NCBI GenBank assembly: GCA_007116765.1 | Contig: SKHV01000093.1 | Location: forward strand, 1-5,170 | DNA length: 5,170 nt | Source: Prolixibacteraceae bacterium | Lineage (GTDB): Bacteria; Bacteroidota; Bacteroidia; Bacteroidales; Prolixibacteraceae | Reading direction: 5' to 3' | Shown: positions 1 to 4,273 of the stretch, one piece after another | How the letters are laid out: every line of letters begins with the position of its first letter | Position numbering within the stretch: the first letter of the stretch is position 1 | Translations under genes and position numbers: made by a program | Notes under the pieces: model-generated | The model's input: the letters and a program-made list of their open reading frames with translations, nothing else | The model's database searches: none | Told to the model about the DNA's origin: nothing

Positions 1-263
1 ACCAATCCCATTATTGCTCCGGTGATTGATATTAGGGGTAATGATTTATAGCCTATTTGATAGCATTGTTTGAAAAACTCCTTGAATTCAAAATCGCGTG
101 AAAAGGTTTCTTTTACCGTACGCGAAAAGAATAGAATGAAATCTGCAATCCCCGATAAAAAGATTTTAGTTTGATCGCTTATATCAAAAGTTTTTTCACT
201 CAGTTTAATAGTTGCATTCCTTAACTTAGGAATACCTTTTATGACCGGATTTTTTCGTTTCAT
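1..263 (-). CDS. mlaE: MlaE-family ABC transporter permease (5' part only, runs off left edge)
   Basis: This is the N-terminal 87 residues of a lipid-transport ABC permease; the gene continues beyond base 1. MlaE permeases sit in the inner membrane with an MlaF-type ATPase and an MlaD-type MCE protein, and move phospholipid between inner and outer membranes. The family signature is visible: FFSRTVKETF (about residues 45-54), then FEFKEFFKQCYQIGYKSLPL (58-77), and the first membrane segment starting LISITGAIMGL. The ATG at 263 is chosen because an in-frame TAG lies four codons upstream and no earlier start exists. A preceding stretch (residues 1-40) is polar and lysine-rich, as is usual for the cytoplasmic lead-in. 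The gene is on the same strand as csbD, 156 bp downstream of it, so it probably has its own promoter. The partner ATPase and MCE genes, if adjacent, would lie left of the window. The family call is firm; the exact substrate is inferred. Confidence 0.88.
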   Translation of the reverse strand, partial: MKRKNPVIKGIPKLRNATIKLSEKTFDISDQTKIFLSGIADFILFFSRTVKETFSRDFEFKEFFKQCYQIGYKSLPLISITGAIMGL

Positions 264-304
264 AGTGAAAAGTTTCTATTCCCGTTTAGTCCGGAAGTGT
301 TCAT
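260..304 (-). other. Possible 14-codon leader ORF overlapping the mlaE start
   Basis: A tiny reading frame (MNTSGLNGNRNFSL) starts with ATG at 304-302 and stops at 262-260. Its TGA overlaps the mlaE ATG in an ATGA arrangement, the usual layout for translational coupling. The peptide resembles nothing I recognise and shows no run of one amino acid that would suggest attenuation. A frame this short can easily arise by chance, so this is only a candidate leader peptide. Confidence 0.2.
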
Positions 305-345
305 TCTTATTGTTTTATTTATGAACTTTTTTCAGCCTAAAGGTG

Positions 346-361
346 TGCGAATTAATTTGCA
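346..361. promoter_or_regulatory. Near-perfect 16-bp palindrome upstream of mlaE
   Basis: The sequence tgcgaattaatttgca is symmetrical except for one pair (g349 against t358). It lies 83-98 bp upstream of the mlaE start, beyond the 3' end of csbD. Its left end shares bases with an AGGTGTG box at 341-347. A symmetrical site this size in an intergenic region could be the operator of a dimeric repressor or activator. No regulator gene is in the window, so the assignment is speculative. Confidence 0.3.
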
Positions 362-388
362 TAAACATTACAAATTTCAGACAAAGAA

Positions 389-406
389 TTACATGATTCA
401 CACCTT
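389..406 (-). promoter_or_regulatory. Copy A of an 18-bp repeated element (reads AAGGTGTGAATCATGTAA on minus strand)
   Basis: On the plus strand the sequence is ttacatgattcacacctt, identical over all 18 bases to 669-686. Read on the minus strand it points towards mlaE, ending 126 bp before its start codon. It lies just past the csbD stop. With the AGGTGTG box at 341-347 it also forms an imperfect inverted repeat (aaggtgtg against cacacctt). The best guess is a promoter or regulator-binding element shared with the copy upstream of csbD. Confidence 0.5.
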
Positions 407-419
407 ATATCAATTATAA

Positions 420-602
420 CTAAAGTGAATTAATAGTGGCTGCCAAATCGAGTTTTGAAACTCCAAGTTTATACTGTAGGTTCTCAATCAGCTCTTTTTC
501 TTTACCCTTATAAAGGAATAAATCATCATCGGTTATGATGGGATATTTCTGTTTGAGTTTTTCTTTTTTCTCATTCCAGTTCCCTGTTGTCTTTTTATCC
601 AT
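420..602 (-). CDS. CsbD-like small stress protein
   Basis: A 60-residue, highly charged, soluble protein of the CsbD family (general stress proteins; csbD of Bacillus subtilis belongs to the sigma-B regulon, and E. coli YjbJ is a relative). The biochemical function of the family is not known. The pattern GNWNEKKEKLKQKYPIITDD (residues 7-26), followed by a helical segment with GKEKELIENLQYKLGVSK (33-50), matches the family from end to end. Length is typical. The ATG at 602 is the only sensible start. The gene stands alone: mlaE lies 156 bp downstream on the same strand, and the polyketide synthase gene diverges from it 253 bp upstream. An 18-bp element repeated elsewhere in the window lies 67-84 bp upstream of the start and probably takes part in its transcription. 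There is no Shine-Dalgarno sequence before the start, as is usual in Bacteroidota. Confidence 0.85.
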   Translation of the reverse strand: MDKKTTGNWNEKKEKLKQKYPIITDDDLFLYKGKEKELIENLQYKLGVSKLDLAATINSL

Positions 603-668
603 GAGTCATATTTTGGATAAAAATGAGTTTTATTGCCTAAATAATTATTACACCAATTTATAAAAATG

Positions 669-686
669 TTACATGATTCACACCTT
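669..686 (-). promoter_or_regulatory. Copy B of the 18-bp element, upstream of csbD
   Basis: This is the exact duplicate of 389-406 and reads AAGGTGTGAATCATGTAA towards csbD, whose start is 66 bp further on. After the element comes an AT-rich tract and a second, weaker GGTGTAAT-like box (about 650-657 in the complement). No convincing standard Bacteroidota promoter (TTTG, about 20 bp, TAnnTTTG) was found between it and csbD. The element itself may therefore be the promoter recognition sequence or an activator site. The function is inferred from position and duplication only. Confidence 0.55.
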
Positions 687-801
687 GTTAAGATGAATGC
701 TTTAATGCCTGCAAGAATCCATAAACCTATCATTCTACTCTCTGCAAAATATGGGAATGATGTAACTTTTTTCAAACATTTTGTAATATAATCCGGCTTT
801 C

Positions 802-808
802 AGGTGTG
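802..808 (+). promoter_or_regulatory. AGGTGTG box upstream of the polyketide synthase gene
   Basis: The core AGGTGTG of the repeated element occurs here in plus orientation, followed by TATTTTTAG, 47 bp before the polyketide synthase start. The bases after the core do not match the 18-bp copies, so this is a core-only match. Together with copy B (669-686, opposite orientation) it would serve the two divergent genes. It is a candidate regulatory site only. Confidence 0.35.
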
Positions 809-855
809 TATTTTTAGTTATTCAATATTTAGCCATTCTTAACAGTTGTAATTTT

Positions 856-1926
856 ATGTATATGCCATCATTAGCCGCAATATCGAAAATTGAATTCCCG
901 TATAAAGTTGATCAGCAAAAAGTAAAAAAAGGTTCAAGAGCTCTATTTGCACCTTCATATCCGCAAATTGAACGGATGATGAGTGTATTTGACAATACCG
1001 AAATCAAGACCCGTAATATGTGTAAACCGCATGATTATTACACTTCGCTGCATTCGTTCAAAGATCAAAATGACGAATACATCCGTATTTCGCTTGAATA
1101 TTCTATACGTGCTATTGAAGAATGTATTGTTTCGGCACAAATCAACAAAGACGAAATTACCGATCTGATTTTTGTTTCAACTACCGGGCTTTCAACTCCG
1201 AGTTTAGATGCACTCATTATTAACAAAATGAGGCTAAACCAGAACATTAACAGAATGGCCATATTCGGCTTAGGATGTGCCGGTGGTGTTTCGGGCTTTT
1301 CAAAAGCCAACATTTTAGCAAAAGCTAATCCTGATGCAGTTGTTTTACTTGTTGCAGTTGAGTTGTGTTCGCTTACTTTTATGCGGAACGATTTTAGTAA
1401 AAGCAACTTCATAGGCTCAAGTTTGTTTTCCGATGGAGTAGCAGCATGTATCATTACCGGTGATAAGCACAGCAATAAAACGAAAAATGAAGTTACCTTT
1501 CTGGATACACAAAGCAAATTGTATTACGATTCGCTCGATGTAATGGGATGGGAATTTCAGGACACAGGGTTTAAAGTTCTGTTTTCATCAGATATCCCAA
1601 GCATTATAGCTCAAAACATCAATAACGATGTAAGTTCTTTTTTGGAAAAACATCATTTGAAAATTTCAGATATCAGGAATTTTATATTCCATCCAGGTGG
1701 TAAAAAAGTGCTCACTGCATACGAAAAAGCCTTATTGGCCGAAGGCGATTTTCTGAAAAACACAAGGGAAGTTATGAACGATAATGGAAATATGTCGAGT
1801 ACAACTGTTTTATATGTACTTGAAAAATTCTTTACCGAGGGTTTTGAAAATGGCTACGGGTTAATGCTATCAATGGGTCCGGGCTTTTCGTGTGAGATGG
1901 TTTTACTTCAAATGCAAAATAAATAA
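856..1926 (+). CDS. Type III polyketide synthase (chalcone/stilbene synthase family), probably alkylpyrone-type
   Basis: A 356-residue type III polyketide synthase of normal length for bacteria. These homodimeric ketosynthases extend an acyl-CoA starter with malonyl-CoA and cyclise the chain to pyrones or resorcinols. The catalytic triad is complete: Cys141 in FGLGCAGGVSGF, His279 in FIFHPGGKKVL and Asn312 in NGNMSSTTVL. Other family blocks are STTGLSTPSLDA (108-119), SLFSDGVAACI (189-199) and MGWEFQDTGFKVLFSSDIP (230-248). The C-terminal GFGPG loop reads SMGPG (339-343), a mild departure. The next gene, 17 bp downstream, is a membrane methyltransferase; this is the same pairing as BpsA/BpsB of Bacillus subtilis, which make alkylpyrones from long-chain acyl-CoAs and methylate them. 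The product here is thus likely a long-chain lipid in the membrane, but the starter and ring type cannot be read from sequence. The start could equally be the ATG at 862, giving MPSLAAIS. An AGGTGTG box lies upstream. Confidence 0.93.
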   Translation: MYMPSLAAISKIEFPYKVDQQKVKKGSRALFAPSYPQIERMMSVFDNTEIKTRNMCKPHDYYTSLHSFKDQNDEYIRISLEYSIRAIEECIVSAQINKDEITDLIFVSTTGLSTPSLDALIINKMRLNQNINRMAIFGLGCAGGVSGFSKANILAKANPDAVVLLVAVELCSLTFMRNDFSKSNFIGSSLFSDGVAACIITGDKHSNKTKNEVTFLDTQSKLYYDSLDVMGWEFQDTGFKVLFSSDIPSIIAQNINNDVSSFLEKHHLKISDIRNFIFHPGGKKVLTAYEKALLAEGDFLKNTREVMNDNGNMSSTTVLYVLEKFFTEGFENGYGLMLSMGPGFSCEMVLLQMQNK

Positions 1927-1943
1927 ATAAATAAATAAATAAT
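1917..1943 (+). repeat. AAAT tetranucleotide tract at the polyketide synthase/methyltransferase junction
   Basis: Six uninterrupted AAAT units plus AAT span the last codons and stop of the polyketide synthase gene and the whole 17-bp gap to the methyltransferase start. The tract supplies TAA stops in series and is the entire translation-initiation leader of the second gene. Bacteroidota use A-rich leaders in place of Shine-Dalgarno sequences. Unit gain or loss would change spacing to the start without harming either protein. Confidence 0.85.
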
Positions 1944-2441
1944 ATGGTATTCACTCTTTTCATATCATTTGTTATTCTGCTTCGGATTGGGGAATTGGTA
2001 GTTTCCAGAAGAAATGCAAAATGGTTGCTACAAAATGGAGCCATAGAATATGGAAAAAGGCATTACCCATTTATTGTAGCGTTGCATATTTTATTTATAA
2101 TTTCACTAATTATCGAGTACGCAGCACGACAATCAGTATCATTCAGTTTATTCTTGCTTATATTCTATTTTTTACTTATCGCTTTTAAAATCTGGGTTGT
2201 TCTCTCACTGGGGAAATTCTGGAATACCCGGATTTATCATATTTCTGACATGCAGTTAGTAAGCAAAGGGCCGTACAAGTATTTTAAACATCCGAATTAC
2301 CTGATTGTAATTGCTGAAATTGCTGTTATTCCAATGATCTTTCACTTGTATTTCACCGCAATTATTTTTACCCTGCTCAATGCGCTTATGTTATTCGTAA
2401 GAATTAAGGAAGAAAACAAAGTAATTAATAAAATACGATAA
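1944..2441 (+). CDS. Isoprenylcysteine carboxyl methyltransferase-like membrane methyltransferase (BpsB-like)
   Basis: A 165-residue integral membrane protein of the ICMT/PEMT superfamily, which uses S-adenosylmethionine to methylate lipophilic substrates within the membrane. The N-terminal RIGELVVSRRNAKWLL (14-29) is typical of the bacterial YpbQ/BpsB group. The SAM-binding signature GPYKYFKHPNYL (109-120, with His117-Pro118-Asn119) and the closing RIKEENKV with Glu156-Glu157 are both present. Hydrophobic segments lie at about 2-20, 43-60, 66-88 and 121-152. Bacterial genes of this type do not act on prenylated proteins; beside a type III polyketide synthase they are expected to O-methylate the alkylpyrone product, as shown for BpsB in Bacillus subtilis. 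The gap to the upstream gene is 17 bp and consists of an AAAT repeat, so the two are almost certainly co-transcribed. The family is firm; the substrate is inferred from context. Confidence 0.88.
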   Translation: MVFTLFISFVILLRIGELVVSRRNAKWLLQNGAIEYGKRHYPFIVALHILFIISLIIEYAARQSVSFSLFLLIFYFLLIAFKIWVVLSLGKFWNTRIYHISDMQLVSKGPYKYFKHPNYLIVIAEIAVIPMIFHLYFTAIIFTLLNALMLFVRIKEENKVINKIR

Positions 2442-2467
2442 ATATACAGATATGAAATATACAGATA
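2440..2467 (+). repeat. 13-bp direct repeat across a start codon
   Basis: The sequence aaatatacagata occurs at 2440-2452 and again at 2455-2467, with a 15-bp period. The copies flank and partly include the ATG at 2452-2454. In the frame of the small gene the upstream copy would read KYTD, the same four residues that follow the start methionine. The layout suggests a recent tandem duplication of the gene's 5' end, which also supplies the gap from the methyltransferase stop. Confidence 0.75.
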
Positions 2468-2700
2468 AACATGTAGATTATGAATCAATTGAGAAAGATT
2501 TGAATACGAAGATCCTGAAAATCACCATGACGATTAAAGATGATTATCCTGAGCTATCTCCATATCTGGAAGAAATGCCGATGACTGTTCCTTCAGAAAA
2601 TGATCCGGAAATAACGTTGGATCATTTAAAATCATATTACGAATCATTGAATTCGCTCCTGAAAAGGTACAGGGTTGATTTTCCAAAAACCGAAGAATAG
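2452..2700 (+). CDS. Small acidic protein of unknown function, third gene of the polyketide synthase unit
   Basis: I do not recognise this 82-residue protein. It is soluble and acidic, has no signal peptide, membrane segment or cysteine, and looks mostly helical: one helix at about 10-30 (YESIEKDLNTKILKITMTIK), a proline-containing hinge (PELSPYLEEMPMTVPSENDP, 33-52) and a second helix at about 55-73 (LDHLKSYYESLNSLLKRY). It begins 10 bp after the methyltransferase stop, on the same strand, so it is very probably in the same operon. Its codon use looks like that of its neighbours and the frame is well preserved, which favours a real gene. A role tied to the polyketide lipid, such as a small partner or regulatory protein, is possible but nothing in the sequence shows it. 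A free-standing housekeeping function is equally open. The start is the only ATG consistent with the operon layout; a 13-bp direct repeat surrounds it. Confidence 0.72.
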   Translation: MKYTDKHVDYESIEKDLNTKILKITMTIKDDYPELSPYLEEMPMTVPSENDPEITLDHLKSYYESLNSLLKRYRVDFPKTEE

Positions 2701-3020
2701 CTGTATTCTCTTAAAACTTCAACACACTAACATAGAGTTCATAATTCATTGCGCACATTTGAATTATCTTCAATAGGAATGTGTGAAATATACAAAGCCT
2801 TTCTAAAATTATGTAATGCAATCCGTTCTTATGTTTATCACCTTTGTATATAATTATCATTTCAAAAGCTTGAAAAGAAGAATGAATCATTGAAAAAATA
2901 AAAATCAATTCGGGCGTATTACATCAAAAAATAAAACAATAAAAGATAATAACAGTCAAATAACCAGCCTCAAATGCCGCCCTTATGGGAAGGTTAGAGG
3001 GGCATAAAATAAATTCAATT
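2701..3020. other. 320-bp AT-rich stretch without a gene, probably holding the ytxH promoter
   Basis: No protein frame here is convincing; a minus-strand frame at 2711-2908 is rich in Ile, Phe and Met and looks like chance. No strong terminator follows the small gene ending at 2700; the only hairpin noticed is a weak 6-bp stem (2860-2875, tttcaa against ttgaaa). A GTGTGAAATATACAAA segment (2781-2796) resembles the element found upstream of csbD. The stretch should contain the ytxH promoter and perhaps a long 5' leader, but I could not place -33 and -7 boxes with confidence. Confidence 0.5.
2779..2796 (+). promoter_or_regulatory. Degenerate relative of the csbD upstream element, ahead of ytxH
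   Basis: The segment atgtgtgaaatatacaaa shares GTGTGAA and several later positions with the AAGGTGTGAATCATGTAA element (11 of 17 bases from GTGTGAA onward). It points towards ytxH but lies about 225 bp before that start, much further than copy B is from csbD. It is listed because CsbD and YtxH families are co-regulated stress genes in Bacillus. The match is weak in such AT-rich DNA. Confidence 0.22.
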
Positions 3021-3323
3021 ATGAGTAAAGGTATAGTAGTAGCATTAGGAACAATGACAGGACTAGTCATTGGTGCAATATCAGGTATTTTATTGGCACC
3101 TGAAAAAGGTTCAAAAACCCGCAAACAAATCAAGGACAAAAGCATTGATTATGTAGATGATCTGAAATCAAAGATTGATGAAATACGCGATTTACTTGCA
3201 GCAAAACTTGAAAGTACCAGTAATGATGCTGGAAGTATAGTGGAAAAAGCTAAAGCTAAATACGATGAAGCAAAAAAAGATGCAAAAGTTGCAGCATCGG
3301 ATGCTAAACAAAAGGTATCATAA
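3021..3323 (+). CDS. YtxH-like membrane-anchored stress protein
   Basis: A 100-residue protein of the YtxH family. In Bacillus subtilis, ytxH is a general-stress gene (sigma-B and sigma-H dependent); its molecular role is unknown. One N-terminal membrane helix is present (about 4-25, ALGTMTGLVIGAISGILL), glycine-rich with GxxxG-like spacing. It is followed by the family signature LAPEKGSKTRKQI (25-37). The rest is a charged, helical, probably coiled tail; the last 25 residues are Ala/Lys/Asp-rich (KAKAKYDEAKKDAKVAASDA), resembling desiccation-protectant or amphipathic repeat proteins. I chose the ATG at 3021 because family members begin MSKG..., directly before the membrane helix. An in-frame ATG at 2985 would add 12 polar residues (MGRLEGHKINSI) that do not fit. 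The gene stands alone and ends at a strong hairpin terminator. Confidence 0.85.
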   Translation: MSKGIVVALGTMTGLVIGAISGILLAPEKGSKTRKQIKDKSIDYVDDLKSKIDEIRDLLAAKLESTSNDAGSIVEKAKAKYDEAKKDAKVAASDAKQKVS

Positions 3324-3391
3324 GAATTCAATTGTTCTTAGGATTATCTGTTCATTCATGATTGAATTGAGCTGATATTCTGCACATAACG

Positions 3392-3437
3392 AGCTTATCT
3401 AAAAAGATTTCATCAGGCGTTTTAGATAAGCTTTTTT
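3392..3437 (+). terminator. Rho-independent terminator after ytxH
   Basis: A perfect 13-bp stem (agcttatctaaaa at 3392-3404, ttttagataagct at 3420-3432) encloses a 15-base loop and is followed by a run of six T (3432-3437). It lies 68 bp past the ytxH stop, between that gene and the convergent marC-type gene. The minus-strand side of the stem lacks a good T run, so it mainly serves the plus strand. Confidence 0.88.
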
Positions 3438-3490
3438 ACATTATCGGGATTCGGTTGGGGTATTTAATCTTTCAAAAAAATTAGTTTAGT

Positions 3491-3581
3491 CACAAAGGCT
3501 CAAAGGCACTAAAACTTCACAAAACTCTCATTATTTGCATATTATGCTTCGTGTTGCCTTTGTGCCCTCTATGTTTTAGTG
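3491..3581. repeat. Inverted CACAAAGGC / CACTAAAAC intergenic repeat
   Basis: Two 9-base words occur on the left (cacaaaggc 3491-3499, cactaaaac 3507-3515) and their complements occur on the right in the same order (gcctttgtg 3556-3564, gttttagtg 3573-3581). A further caaaggcac at 3501-3509 overlaps the second word. The words resemble the CACAAAGGCAC..CTAA type of repeat often seen between genes in Bacteroidota and other bacteria; that resemblance is from memory. The right end overlaps the stop codon of the MarC-family gene. Confidence 0.6.
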
Positions 3582-4265
3582 GCCGGGGGCATTGTTATTT
3601 GAATCAGAAATTGGGGATGAACTGTTTACCCAGTTAGGAAATATTTCACCTAAACCTTCAAGGATAAACTGAAATGCTATTGCGGTTACAATTATACCAA
3701 ATAGCCGGGTAATGGTAGTGAATACGATAGGATCAACTTTTCTTTCGATCCAGTAGAAAGATGTAAACGCGAAAAACAGGGCAAGTAAACAAATTATTAG
3801 AATAGCGGTGAGCGCGACTATATCAATTATTGATTCCAATCCGAAGCCGAAAAGGAATACAGTAGTGATTGAACCCGGACCAACAAGAATGGGAATGCCC
3901 ATGGGAACAATAATTTTACGAAAACGTACTTTGGCTATTTGAAGCGAAGTACCTTCCATATCTTCTTTTTCGGGCAGCTTAACATTTGTTCCTTCAATCA
4001 TTTTTATACCGGTAGTCATTAGCAAAACGCCTCCTGCTACTTTAAAAACGATTAAATCAATACCAAAAAAGCCCAGTATATATTCTCCAGCCACCAGAAA
4101 TATTGTGAGTGAAATAATTGAAAATCCGATTATAAGCCCGGCTATTCTGACGCGTACCTTGTTACTTGTATCACTGGTTAATTCGGACCAAATGGGTATA
4201 ATAGCCAAAGGGTTTATAATTGCAAGTAGTGCAATAAAAAAATTCACATAAAGATCCCAGTTCAT
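3576..4265 (-). CDS. MarC-family integral membrane protein
   Basis: A 229-residue inner-membrane protein of the MarC/YchE/YhgN family, which has no firmly established transport substrate; the old link of E. coli MarC to antibiotic resistance was not upheld. Six membrane segments are visible at about 5-27, 40-60, 68-88, 118-139, 147-169 and 182-203. The two halves carry the family's paired motifs: INPLAIIPIW (17-26) in the first and MGIPILVGPGSITT (122-135) in the second, as in an internally duplicated fold. The segment RLFGIIVTAIAFQFILEGLG (187-206) is also typical. After the last helix comes a polar Ser/Asn tail (213-229) ending APGH. The final His codon and TAA stop fall inside the repeat at 3491-3581, so the tail may have been altered when the repeat arrived. 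It starts 8 bp after the M48 protease stop on the same strand, so the two form an operon. Confidence 0.9.
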   Translation of the reverse strand: MNWDLYVNFFIALLAIINPLAIIPIWSELTSDTSNKVRVRIAGLIIGFSIISLTIFLVAGEYILGFFGIDLIVFKVAGGVLLMTTGIKMIEGTNVKLPEKEDMEGTSLQIAKVRFRKIIVPMGIPILVGPGSITTVFLFGFGLESIIDIVALTAILIICLLALFFAFTSFYWIERKVDPIVFTTITRLFGIIVTAIAFQFILEGLGEIFPNWVNSSSPISDSNNNAPGH

Positions 4266-4273
4266 AAATTAGT

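Noticed and set aside
339..406. The inverted AAGGTGTG / CACACCTT arms as a csbD terminator
   Set aside because: The loop is over 40 bases, the arms are short and interrupted, and no T run follows in the direction of csbD transcription.
533..775. An 80-residue minus-strand frame overlapping csbD and its upstream region
   Set aside because: It overlaps the well-supported csbD gene in another frame, is rich in Trp, Cys and Lys without family resemblance, and covers the repeated regulatory element.
780..816. A standard Bacteroidota promoter (TTTG at 780-783, TATTTTTA at 809-816) ahead of the polyketide synthase
   Set aside because: The spacing of 25 bp is larger than the usual 19-21 and the -7 box matches poorly, so it was not listed as a promoter.
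1065..1517. A 150-residue minus-strand frame inside the polyketide synthase gene
   Set aside because: It lies wholly antisense to a clear type III polyketide synthase with an intact catalytic triad; its Ser/Leu-rich content is typical of a complement-strand shadow.
2711..2908. A 65-residue minus-strand frame in the gap before ytxH
   Set aside because: Composition is Ile/Phe/Met-heavy as expected from chance in AT-rich DNA, no family is recognised, and it would be an isolated gene facing away from its neighbours.
2985..3020. Earlier in-frame ATG for ytxH adding 12 residues
   Set aside because: The extra residues are polar and unlike YtxH family N termini, which begin directly before the membrane helix as from the ATG at 3021.
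3325..3368. Hairpin aattcaat / attgaatt directly after ytxH
   Set aside because: Only 8 AU-rich pairs with a 28-base loop and no T run; the strong terminator at 3392-3437 explains termination better.
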